A stretch of DNA of 64,000 nt from Candidatus Microgenomates bacterium (GTDB lineage: Bacteria > Patescibacteriota > Microgenomatia > UBA1406 > HO2-37-13b). This document shows, in pieces, positions 49,528-58,456 of the stretch. The position numbers and the translations under genes were made by a program. The stretch covers positions 1 to 64,000 of the forward strand of contig JANWIV010000004.1 of assembly GCA_025449735.1 (NCBI GenBank), read 5' to 3'. The number at the start of each line of letters is the position of its first letter. Within the stretch, counting starts at the first letter, position 1. The notes under the pieces are model-generated. The model was given only the letters and a program-made list of their open reading frames with translations, was not told the DNA's origin and searched no databases.

Positions 49528-51182
49528 AGAAAGGAGGTGATTCACCGACTCCTTCCAGAACCGGTACCTTGTTACGACTTAGCCCCCATCGCCGACCTTA
49601 CCCTCTCCTGATATAATCGGGATTCGGGTACTGACGACTTTGTTGGCTTGACGGGCAGTGTGTGCAAGAGACAAGAACGTATTCACCGCGGTATAGCTGA
49701 CCCGCGATTACTACTAATTCCGCGTTCATGAGGGCGAGTTTCAGCCCTCAATCCCCACTGAGAACTGGTTTTTGAGATTGGCTTGACGTTACCGTTTTGC
49801 AACCCTTTGTCCAGCTCATTGTAGCATGTGTGTAGCCCAAGGTATAAGCGCCATGCTGACTTGACGTCTGCTCCTCCTTCCTCCCCGACGTATGTCAGGG
49901 CAGTCCCTCGAGACACTTGTAACTCAAGGTAGAGGTTGCGTTCGTTGTCCCACTTAAGGGCACTCCTCACGGAACGAACTGACGACAGCCATGCAGCAGC
50001 TGTCTTATTGTCAATAAATAAATACTGAAAATTATATTTCTATAACGGTCAAAAAGATGTCAAACCTTGGTGAGGTTTTTCGTTTTGTATCGAATTAAAC
50101 CACATGCTCCACTAGTTGTGTGTCTCCCCGCCAATTCCTTTGAGTTTCAACCTTGCGATCGTAATCCCCAGGCGGCTCGCTTAACGCGTTTGCTTCGCCA
50201 CACCTCCACCAAAAAGGAGAAGATGCAACCAGCGAGCATTGTTTACAGCTAGGACTACCCGGGTCTCTAATCCGGTTCGCTCCCCTAGCTTTCGTTTCTC
50301 AGCGTCAGTTATCTTCCAGAAATCTGCCTTCGCCATTGGTGTTCTTGATGGTATCAACGCATTTCACTACTCCTCCATCAATTCCGATTTCCCTAAAGAA
50401 AACTCAATTCCGCCAGTTTCCTGCCCCTTCTCTCGCGTGAGGCGAGATCTTTAAAGCAAGACTTGGCGGAACGCCTACAAACTCTTTACGCCTAGTCACA
50501 CCGGATAACGCTTGTGGCCCTCGTATTACCGACGCTTCTGGCACGAAGTTAGCGGCCACTTTCTTGAGAGGTACCGTCAATCCGACAATTGCCGGACTTC
50601 TTCCCTCTCCACAGTAGTTTACACTAAATAATAGCGTCTTCCTACACGCGGTGTCGCGTGGTCAGGCTTTCGCCCATTGCCAACGATTCCTGATTGCTGC
50701 CGCCCGTAGGCGTGGAGCCCGTGTCTCAGTGCTCCTCTGGCTGACCACCCTTATTAAAGTCAGCTAACCGTCATAGGCTTGGTAGGCTTTTACCCTACCA
50801 ACTACCTGATGGTACGCAGGCCCCTCCCAAAACGAGCAGTTAAGCCCTTTACCCTTGCGGGACTATGGAGTATTACCCCCGATTTCTCGGAGCTATCCTC
50901 TATTTTGGGGTAGGTTCCTACGCGTTACTCAGCCGTCTGCCGCTACACTCGTGCAAAGCACGAGAACCTCCAAGAGACAAGATACAACTCACAAGTAACA
51001 AACAAATTTCAACTAACAACTTACAAATAATTAGTTTGTAGATTGAATATTGGTTATTGTTTGTATCTTGGTTATTGTTCTTGTTACTTGAATGTCCTTG
51101 TGCTTCGCAAAAGCGACGCTCGACTTGCATATCTTAAGCACACCGCTAGCGTTCATCCTGAGCCAGGATCAAACTCTTAAAA
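49528..51182 (-). rRNA. rrs: 16S ribosomal RNA (with V1 insertion)
   Basis: The 5' end reads AGAGTTTGATCCTGGCTCAG and the 3' end carries the anti-Shine-Dalgarno TCACCTCCTTT. Length is about 1655 nt, some 160 more than a compact bacterial 16S, explained by an insertion in V1 (helix 6, 50965-51105). Universal sites are altered: the 530 loop reads GTGCCAGAAGCGTCGGTAAT, the 790 loop GGATTAGAGACCC, and the 1400 region CACACACTGCCCGTC. No 23S, 5S or spacer tRNA follows within the window. The ends are estimated to a few bases. Confidence 0.97.
50965..51105. repeat. A/C-rich hairpin repeat inserted in the V1 loop of the 16S gene
   Basis: CAAGTAACAA and TTGTTACTTG form terminal inverted arms, with inner CTTACAAA/TTTGTAG pairing. 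Its words (ATAACCAAGATACAAACAAT on the minus strand) match the intergenic repeat at 29806-29912. It replaces the normal short helix-6 tip. Confidence 0.75.
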
Positions 51183-51295
51183 AAATTGAAGTATTAGAAT
51201 ACTTCGCAGGGAATTCCAACATTTCGGTTTTAAGGCCGAAAGTCAGAATATGCATTCATCTTCTGATTTTTAGTCCAGAATAAAAATGCTATTAA

Positions 51296-51335
51296 CCCGT
51301 TCAAATTTCGAGCCTAAGCCTGAAATTTGTTCGGG
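51296..51335. repeat. Palindrome in the 16S leader
   Basis: CCCGTTCAAATTTC and GAAATTTGTTCGGG are inverted arms around an AGCCTAAGCC centre. The outer parts resemble the hairpin in the D-arm of tRNA element A at 47.2 kb (CAAATTTTG ... ATTTGTTCGGG). Confidence 0.7.
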
Positions 51336-51348
51336 TAAACCACCACAT

Positions 51349-51366
51349 CCTTATTGTCAAAGAGCG
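51349..51366 (-). promoter_or_regulatory. boxA-like antitermination site in the 16S leader
   Basis: Minus strand CGCTCTTTGACAATAAGG, close to the boxA consensus TGCTCTTTAACA found in rRNA leaders and bound by NusB/S10. Confidence 0.65.
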
Positions 51367-51480
51367 TGTGAACAAAAAATTATCAAAAATGTGTATTAGG
51401 GAGGCAGGATAATGAAGAGGTTACACAACTTGCAGAGCTCTTCAAGCTGACACCCGACGATGCATCATATTTGTTACGGT

Positions 51481-51509
51481 ATTATAAAGGGAGTTGACAC
51501 TAAAATCAA
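51481..51509 (-). promoter_or_regulatory. Promoter of the 16S rRNA gene
   Basis: Minus strand TTGATT, a 17-nt spacer, TATAAT. It lies about 300 nt upstream of the mature 16S 5' end and overlaps the mreB stop. The leader holds boxA and palindromic processing stems. Confidence 0.65.
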
Positions 51510-52582
51510 GAAGCGGATTTTATCTCAATACGAGTTAGATCCTCCGTGCTACTCATAAGTTTAGCTAGACCCCTGATAGTCGCATCTTGAGGCACATTGG
51601 CTTTAATGATCGGCAGTTTCGTCTCACGAGTAATATAGGCGTCAAGACCAGGAATATTGGCCAAGTCCCCAGTCAGCACTGCGCCGCGTCTCACTAAGCC
51701 ATCAACAATCTCTGGCGGAATGGTTTCGAGAAGCTCCTTAACACCATCTATAATTTGATTAATGACGCTAACCAAGGCTTCTTGAACATCGCTTGATGTC
51801 ACCCTAGCTGATTTGGGTAAGCCAGTTTCAAGAGATTTTCCCCTGACGGTGAGTACCTTCTTTTCACCATCAAAGCTCAAGAGCTCTTCTTTGATGTGTT
51901 CGGCAGTGACGTCGCCGATAATAATTCCATATTTAAGATGAAGATAATTCTTAAGGATTCTATCCATATGCAGTCCACCTAGATTAAGACTTTTTGAGCC
52001 GACTATGCCCCCCATAATAATTACTGCCATTTCAACCATACCGGCACCAAAATCAAGGACAAAAGTGGGATCCTTTGAAAATATTGGTTGATCGGCGCCA
52101 TAGGCGGCGGCCAAGGGTTTTTCAAACAGTCGGACGTTTGCAAATAAAGCCCGCTCTAATACCTCCTGGGTAGCCCGTGATTCAACCTCGGTTGACGAGA
52201 CAGGCACTGCAGTATAAGCCTCAAAAATAGGGCGAAGGAAGATGATGTTTTGATAATAAGGCAAGACACTTTTCTGAACCAACTTATTCATCAGGTAGAC
52301 GCCAGCATCAAAATCAGAAATTATCCCCTGTTCAATCGGGCGAATCACATCTATAAAATTGGGCGACTTACCAAAAATTTCCTTAGCTTCCTTGCCATGG
52401 AATAAATATTCTTTGCTTCTGGTACTGTACCCCACATAGGCGGGTTCTCGGAGCACTATCCCCTTCTTATTTATAGCGATTCTAGCCATACTGGTGCCAA
52501 AATCGATCGCGACTTTTTCTTTTCGCATTAGCATGCCCGCGAAGCTATAAATTTTTGGTACAATTTCTTTTAGATTACGCAT
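51506..52582 (-). CDS. mreB: MreB-like rod-shape-determining actin homologue
   Basis: Actin-fold filament protein that guides cell wall synthesis. Phosphate 1 loop AIDFGTSMARIAI, GIVLREPAYVGY, and a late GLVRRGAVLTGDLANIPGLD match MreB/Mbl, though divergent (GT normally followed by ANT). At 358 residues it is normal, with a possible start at MRKEKVAIDF (52528). It is divergent from the glycan cluster, and its stop overlaps the 16S promoter. Confidence 0.92.
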   Translation of the reverse strand: MRNLKEIVPKIYSFAGMLMRKEKVAIDFGTSMARIAINKKGIVLREPAYVGYSTRSKEYLFHGKEAKEIFGKSPNFIDVIRPIEQGIISDFDAGVYLMNKLVQKSVLPYYQNIIFLRPIFEAYTAVPVSSTEVESRATQEVLERALFANVRLFEKPLAAAYGADQPIFSKDPTFVLDFGAGMVEMAVIIMGGIVGSKSLNLGGLHMDRILKNYLHLKYGIIIGDVTAEHIKEELLSFDGEKKVLTVRGKSLETGLPKSARVTSSDVQEALVSVINQIIDGVKELLETIPPEIVDGLVRRGAVLTGDLANIPGLDAYITRETKLPIIKANVPQDATIRGLAKLMSSTEDLTRIEIKSAS

Positions 52583-52588
52583 AAATCA

Positions 52589-54721
52589 ATGATTTTGAAA
52601 CAATTGAAATCTCACATAATAACCGGTCGTCTCATCGAGCAACTTTATTTGCTAATCTTTTTACTGACTCCTTTGCTAATGTTCCATAAAACAAGCGAGC
52701 TTTTTGAGTTTAATAAAATGCTTTTTATTTATACGATCTCTCTTTTAATACTTGTTGCCTGGATTCTTCGAGCCAGCTATACAGGCTCCATTATAGTACA
52801 AAGGACAGTTTTTAATCGGGCCTTTTTTCTATTACTGTTGTGGACTTTGGTATCCACTTTTACCTCAATTGATCCTCACACTTCCCTTTATGGTTATTAC
52901 GGTCGATTTAATGGTGGCTTATTATCGGGCTTCGCCTATTCAATTCTTTTTTTTGGCTTTGTCTCAAATTTAACAAAGGATCAGGCAGTAAGAACCTCCT
53001 TAAAAATATTCCATGTGACATTTATAACGAGCGTAATTGTAATAATTTGGGGCCTTTTTGGTTTTATCGGTTACGACCTCTCCTGCCTAATATTTACCGG
53101 AAGCTTAAATAATAATTGTTGGACTGCTGAGTTTCTTCCTTCGGTCAGAATGTTTTCGACGCTTGGGCAACCCAATTGGTTAGCGGCATACCTTTCTGTC
53201 TCGATGTTGATCGTTACTGGCTTATTCATGACCAGTCGAGTAAAAAAAGAAACATGGCATTTTTGGAGTCACCGGGTCTATGGCCTATTAAGTCTATTTC
53301 TTTTCTCGGGAGTATTATTGACTCGATCCCGCTCAGGATTACTAGCGACTGGCGTCGCTCTTGCCATTGGCATGTTGACTGCTTGGCGATATCGTAGGCA
53401 AACTTTAAAAGAAGATAGCACGAAAATTTTCTTTATGGTGTTATTTCTCTTAGTGATTTTTTTAAGAACTGGTAGTAATCAGATTGATCGTTTGCTTTCA
53501 CCTCCTAGACCGCATAAGGCTATTCCTCAACAAAACCTATCAATTGAGGCGCCTACTGAATCATTTCAAATTCGTAAAATTGTCTGGAAAGGGGCACTTG
53601 ATATTGGTAAAAAACATCCCATCTTTGGAACTGGTCCAGAAACATTTGGTTATGCTTACTTTACTAGTCGACCAATAGAACATAATAATACCAGCGAATG
53701 GGATTTTCTTTATAACAAGGCGCATAATGAATATCTAAACACTCTTGCCACAATGGGGATAACAGGACTACTGATCTACATTTTTTTCATTGTTAATATT
53801 CTTATTTGGGCAGTACGAATAATTGGTCACAAGCATGGCGATGACCGAATTTTTTTCACATTTTTAATAAGTGCTTGGTGCAGTATCTTGATTTCCAACT
53901 TTTTCGGTTTTTCAACCTCAGTTACCTCCTTATATTTTTATTTACTACCCGCTTTTATGATCGCGTTTACTGGCAAACAAAAGTTTACGGAAAAAAGTAT
54001 TAAGAATCTTAAGCTATGGCGACTTCTTGGAATATTTATTTTGATATTCGGTGCTATTTTCTTATTAAAATATTTTCTGGCTGATCTGGCATATGCTCGT
54101 GCTGATAGCTTAATAAAGTCAAATAAGATAAATGAAGCTCGAATTGAGCTAGAGAATGCCTTAAAATTAAAACAGGAGCATATTTATGAAGATAGACTTT
54201 CTCAGGTCATTGCACAGGAGGCTTTTACGTTGTCTCTGTCAGGCGACAAAAATTATCAAGATCTAATATCAGATTTAATTACTCAATCAGAACTACATAA
54301 TGAGAAAAGTATCAGTAGTAGCAAAAAGAATGTGCTTTATTTGAAAACGAAAGCGCGAAATAATTATATTTTCTATCAAATTGATAAAGACTCATCACAC
54401 CTTATTTTAGCTATTTCGACTTTGGATGAAGCAAAAAAATTATCTCCCACCGATCCCAAAATTCCTTATACGATGGCTCTTTTTTACTCGACTTTATATG
54501 AAGCTCCAGGGGTCGACAAAGCTAAATATGCTGAAGCGTCGCTAAGGTCAATCGATGCCGCGATTAAACTAAAGCCAAATTATAAAGAGGCTTATGTGCT
54601 GAAGAGCAATTTATACGCTAAATTTAAGCAAAAAGATAAAGCCCGCCAAGTTTTGATGGATTATCTTGAGATAGTAGATCCAAATGATACTGAGATTAAA
54701 GAAGCGGCAAATGAATTATAA
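52589..54721 (+). CDS. O-antigen ligase/polymerase-like membrane protein with TPR tail, 710 aa
   Basis: About twelve membrane helices with the Wzy/WaaL pattern: QPNWLAAYLSVSML, LTRSRSGLLATGVAL and the large external loop ending AHNEYLNTLATMGITGLLIY, where the conserved His lies. The C-terminal 180 residues are TPR-like repeats (AKKLSPTDPKIPYTMALFYS). It probably transfers or polymerises glycans at the cell surface. It heads a run of glycan genes. Confidence 0.85.
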   Translation: MILKQLKSHIITGRLIEQLYLLIFLLTPLLMFHKTSELFEFNKMLFIYTISLLILVAWILRASYTGSIIVQRTVFNRAFFLLLLWTLVSTFTSIDPHTSLYGYYGRFNGGLLSGFAYSILFFGFVSNLTKDQAVRTSLKIFHVTFITSVIVIIWGLFGFIGYDLSCLIFTGSLNNNCWTAEFLPSVRMFSTLGQPNWLAAYLSVSMLIVTGLFMTSRVKKETWHFWSHRVYGLLSLFLFSGVLLTRSRSGLLATGVALAIGMLTAWRYRRQTLKEDSTKIFFMVLFLLVIFLRTGSNQIDRLLSPPRPHKAIPQQNLSIEAPTESFQIRKIVWKGALDIGKKHPIFGTGPETFGYAYFTSRPIEHNNTSEWDFLYNKAHNEYLNTLATMGITGLLIYIFFIVNILIWAVRIIGHKHGDDRIFFTFLISAWCSILISNFFGFSTSVTSLYFYLLPAFMIAFTGKQKFTEKSIKNLKLWRLLGIFILIFGAIFLLKYFLADLAYARADSLIKSNKINEARIELENALKLKQEHIYEDRLSQVIAQEAFTLSLSGDKNYQDLISDLITQSELHNEKSISSSKKNVLYLKTKARNNYIFYQIDKDSSHLILAISTLDEAKKLSPTDPKIPYTMALFYSTLYEAPGVDKAKYAEASLRSIDAAIKLKPNYKEAYVLKSNLYAKFKQKDKARQVLMDYLEIVDPNDTEIKEAANEL

Positions 54722-54727
54722 TAAACT

Positions 54728-55633
54728 ATGATTTCAATCTTAATTCCCTTTCATAATGAGGAGGCCAATCTCCGACCCCTGGTTGAAGCAATAAAAAAAT
54801 CCTTGCCATTGACTAAATTTGAGTTAGTGCTTATTAATGATGGCTCTACTGATTCTTCTTATGCAATTGCTAAACAATTAACCCAAAAGAAACTAGGTTC
54901 GGTTACAATCAAACTGGTTAGTCGCGCCCTGCGACAGGGTAAAGGTCGAGCCCTGACGCAAGGATTCAAGATCTCAACTGGCACAATAATTATTTTTATG
55001 GATGCTGATCTTCAGGATGATCCGGAAGATTTAACAAAATTTGTTAAAAAAATTGAAAATGGACTCGATGTGGTTAATGGTTGGCGCAAGCACAGGCTCG
55101 ATGGGCAAGACAAGACTTTGCCATCCAAAATTGCCAACAAACTGATCTGGCGGGCGCTATTTGGTTCGAGCTTCCACGATATGAATTGTGGTTTTAAGGC
55201 TTTTAGGCGCGAGGTCCTCGAAGAGATTCCACTATATGGTGATAATTATCGTTTTCTGCCATATCTGGCGGAACAGAGAGGTTTTGAGGTTGGTGAGGTT
55301 ATTGTCAATCATCGTCCACGGACTTGGGGACGCTCTAAATACAATGCAGTGAGAATGCTATTTGGGTTGATTGACAGTCTGTCGACATATGTCATCGTTC
55401 GCTTTAGTGAAAAGCCACTCCATTTCTTTGCCCCGATTGGTGGTAGTATATTTATACTTGGTTTTATAATTGCCTCCAGATTATCATTTGAGTGGCTTTT
55501 TTTCAATTTGGTTTTATCAACACGACCGTTATTCTTAGTTTCCATCTTCTTGATGATTGTTGGGCTGCAAATTATAATGACAGGAATCTTAGCAGAAATA
55601 GTCGTTTATATGAATCTAAAAAATAATGAATAA
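54728..55633 (+). CDS. Family 2 glycosyltransferase, polyprenyl-phosphate sugar synthase-like
   Basis: GT-A fold: SILIPFHNEEANL at the N-terminus, LINDGSTDSS, the metal-binding FMDADLQDDPED and DMNCGFKAFRRE. Two C-terminal membrane helices (about 235-258 and 265-290). It resembles dolichol-phosphate mannose synthases and ArnC types, so it likely makes the lipid-linked sugar for the DUF2723 and YfhO-type proteins. It overlaps the next gene by 8 bases. Confidence 0.93.
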   Translation: MISILIPFHNEEANLRPLVEAIKKSLPLTKFELVLINDGSTDSSYAIAKQLTQKKLGSVTIKLVSRALRQGKGRALTQGFKISTGTIIIFMDADLQDDPEDLTKFVKKIENGLDVVNGWRKHRLDGQDKTLPSKIANKLIWRALFGSSFHDMNCGFKAFRREVLEEIPLYGDNYRFLPYLAEQRGFEVGEVIVNHRPRTWGRSKYNAVRMLFGLIDSLSTYVIVRFSEKPLHFFAPIGGSIFILGFIIASRLSFEWLFFNLVLSTRPLFLVSIFLMIVGLQIIMTGILAEIVVYMNLKNNE

Positions 55634-56234
55634 AAGTAGTAACTTCGAAAAATATACCCGAAACAGCAAACTGAAAAATCACTGGGTCGGGCAATTTTTG
55701 AGTATTGTCAGCAATCTTTGCGTCGGCACTGAGGCTGAATCGGTTCTTGATGTCGGCTGTGGTGAAGGTTTTGTCGTTGAGTCGATCTTAGAAAAAAAAT
55801 CGCTCACTAGGATTGTTGGCATTGATATTTCTACTGAGGCGATTGAGGTTGCTCAAAAAATGAAGCTTGATGCCAGCTTTTTGGTTGGCTCTGCCTACGA
55901 GTTGCCATTTAAAGACAGCGAATTTGACATGGTTATTTGCACTGAAGTGCTTGAGCATTTAGAGAATCCCTTGGTAGCACTTAAAGAAGTCCACCGGGTA
56001 AGCAAAAAGTATGCCATTTTATCGGTTCCTAACGAGCCATTTTTTATGATGGGAAACTTAGCAGTTGGCAAGAACTGGAGTAGATTCGGCAATGATATTG
56101 AGCATATCAACCATTGGATCTGGTTTCTTTTTATGCGATTTGTTCAAAAAAACGGCTTCAGGGTGATCAAAAGAGTCATGCCTTTCCCCTACATTGCTTT
56201 TCCCTGGACAATTCTTTTGTGTGAAAAAAAATAA
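55626..56234 (+). CDS. Class I SAM-dependent methyltransferase, 202 aa
   Basis: Motif I VLDVGCGEGFVVESIL, then GIDISTEAIEVAQ and ICTEVLEHLENPLVAL typical of Methyltransf_11. The overlap with the glycosyltransferase suggests translational coupling and a role in modifying the glycan or lipid. The substrate is unknown. Confidence 0.9.
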   Translation: MNKSSNFEKYTRNSKLKNHWVGQFLSIVSNLCVGTEAESVLDVGCGEGFVVESILEKKSLTRIVGIDISTEAIEVAQKMKLDASFLVGSAYELPFKDSEFDMVICTEVLEHLENPLVALKEVHRVSKKYAILSVPNEPFFMMGNLAVGKNWSRFGNDIEHINHWIWFLFMRFVQKNGFRVIKRVMPFPYIAFPWTILLCEKK

Positions 56235-56254
56235 ACTGATTTATACTTAGCTCT

Positions 56255-58456
56255 ATGAAAAAACTGCTAAAGAGTAACTCTAGCTTGATAATACCACTAG
56301 TGCTTCTTGTTATTTCAGTACTCTATTTTAGTCGTTTGTTTTACCCCACACTGTCAGTATTTACGACTCCTGACTTTGGACTTAGTGAGCCTTTTGCCTA
56401 TACTTATCCGATGAAAAAACTTTTGGTCGAGAGTTATGCAAATGGGACAGTGCCTTTGTGGAGTCCCTATTTTGGTTCGGGCTCACCGATTTATTCAGAG
56501 GGTTATTACTTTTTGTTTAATCAAATTCTCTTCCGCCTGTTCGACACTATAGCCGCAATCAATTTAAGCTTTATCGTAAGCTTTTTTATAGCTTCTTTTG
56601 GTAGCTACCTATTTTTACGACAGCAAAAATTGAGCCGGCTGGCTAGTGCTTATGGAGGTTTAACTTTTGCATTTTCTGGGCCACTCGTAATGCAAATAAC
56701 ACATTTCAGTGTGGTTCAGTCAATAGCCATTCTTCCGTGGTTGCTTGTTTTCGTACATGAGTTTATCAAAGGTGGCAGACTTCTGGTTTGGTTGTTTTTG
56801 GTGGTCATTGTCTCTCAACAAATTTTTCTTGGTTTTCCTCAGGTAGTACTGATTTCGATGTTTGTAGCCCTCGGATACGCTACATATCTGAACCTGTACT
56901 CAAAAAAATTCTTCTTGCTTATTAAAATTATTGCTGCATTTGCCCTGGGCGCTGTTCTGAGCTCGGTTCAACTATTGCCTTCAATTGAACTTCTCAATTT
57001 CTCGAATAGGCAAGGAGGCTTGGGGAATAGCGCGACTGCCTTTTCATATCCATGGATTCATCTTAAGACATTGCTTTGGCCATTTAGTCTTGGTGACCCG
57101 CGCCTAGGAACATATCCTTTTTTTGCCAATTTTGATGGCAGTATTTTTTGGGAAAACACCGGCTATATTGGGGCTTTTTCATTAGCTTTGGCTATATTTG
57201 GAGCTATTTATCGACCTATGCGTCAAAAAGCAAACTTTTTTATTATTCTTGCAGTGATGAGTCTGTTATTAATGACTGGCAAACATTCGCCACTTTATTT
57301 TCTTTTTAATTTCCCCCCTTTTGATTTTTTTAGAGTACCCTCGCGGTTTATTATTTTGTTTGTGTTCGCCCTTTCAACTCTGGCTGGTTTTGGGTTAGAT
57401 CATCTTATAGCCCTGCTTTCTTCACATCTATCCAAAACTCGTCTTCAATACTTTAGCCTATTTATTACGGGTCTAAGTTTCTGCCAACTTTTCTTTTTTA
57501 GCTTTAACTATCATCCAGTTGGTCCGGCAAAAGTTTGGCTTCCTTCACGTTCTCACGTAGCCTCTTTGAAACAAACGACAGCTCGTTATCTGACATATGG
57601 GGCGGGCGAAGTATGGAACCGGGAGTATAACCAATCCGGCTGGAAAGAAATGGATCATTACCGATTGCTTTTGAACTTTATGCAACCCAATTTCAATTTA
57701 TGGTATAAATTCGCTTCATTTGATTTTTATCATGCACTGCCTACCCGGAGGCAACTTTTACTCGATTCGTTGGTTAAATCAGGTATTAGGCAAAGCAATA
57801 ATTCAATTGAGATAACAGGCCAATCTCGCAAGTTGTTGGCATTGTATAGCGTAGACACGATATTGGCAAGCTCCCCTGTCAGTGGGGCCAAGATAGAAAA
57901 AATACCACTCTATGGGGATAACGAGTTAATTATTTCGAAATTAGATTCATTACCCGAGGCCCGATTGGTGTATGAAGTCAAAATTGCCCATTCTATCGAC
58001 CAGCTCCTTAAACTAATCGGTGAAACTAATTTAGAAAAAACGGCGATAGTTGAAGAATTTCTGTTTATTAACCAAAATCAAAATAATAAGGGCATAGTAA
58101 AAGAAATTAGTCACAAGGATCAGTCGGCACTATTTGAAGTAGAGACAAGTGCCCAAACTCTTTTGGTATGGAATCAGTCATTTTACCCCGGGTGGCAGGC
58201 GACAATCAATGGAAAGAAGGCTGAGATAATACCGGCAAATATAAATTCTCAAGCTATTTTGCTCCCAAAGGGTCAGTCGAAAGTGGAATTCCAATACCAG
58301 CCGAAAAGTTTTGCATTAGGCGCTCGAATCAGCCTAATTTCTCATCTCATAGTTCTTTCAGTGATGTTTCTTGGGCTTTTTCAAGCTCGAGCTGCTTTTT
58401 TTTCCAAATATTTGCCTTTATCTCGTCGTCAAAACAAACTTCATAAAGATCGATAA
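56255..58456 (+). CDS. YfhO-like multi-pass membrane protein, 733 aa
   Basis: About thirteen membrane helices and a C-terminal external beta-domain (LLVWNQSFYPGWQATINGKK is the YfhO-type marker). Acidic PDFGLSEPFAY at the first loop is the likely lipid-sugar site. Such proteins are thought to glycosylate teichoic acids or proteins. Its 3' end overlaps the convergent 58347 gene by 110 bases. Confidence 0.85.
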   Translation: MKKLLKSNSSLIIPLVLLVISVLYFSRLFYPTLSVFTTPDFGLSEPFAYTYPMKKLLVESYANGTVPLWSPYFGSGSPIYSEGYYFLFNQILFRLFDTIAAINLSFIVSFFIASFGSYLFLRQQKLSRLASAYGGLTFAFSGPLVMQITHFSVVQSIAILPWLLVFVHEFIKGGRLLVWLFLVVIVSQQIFLGFPQVVLISMFVALGYATYLNLYSKKFFLLIKIIAAFALGAVLSSVQLLPSIELLNFSNRQGGLGNSATAFSYPWIHLKTLLWPFSLGDPRLGTYPFFANFDGSIFWENTGYIGAFSLALAIFGAIYRPMRQKANFFIILAVMSLLLMTGKHSPLYFLFNFPPFDFFRVPSRFIILFVFALSTLAGFGLDHLIALLSSHLSKTRLQYFSLFITGLSFCQLFFFSFNYHPVGPAKVWLPSRSHVASLKQTTARYLTYGAGEVWNREYNQSGWKEMDHYRLLLNFMQPNFNLWYKFASFDFYHALPTRRQLLLDSLVKSGIRQSNNSIEITGQSRKLLALYSVDTILASSPVSGAKIEKIPLYGDNELIISKLDSLPEARLVYEVKIAHSIDQLLKLIGETNLEKTAIVEEFLFINQNQNNKGIVKEISHKDQSALFEVETSAQTLLVWNQSFYPGWQATINGKKAEIIPANINSQAILLPKGQSKVEFQYQPKSFALGARISLISHLIVLSVMFLGLFQARAAFFSKYLPLSRRQNKLHKDR

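Noticed and set aside
49683-50454. ORFs inside the 16S gene
   Set aside because: They lie in conserved rRNA sequence and are translation artefacts.
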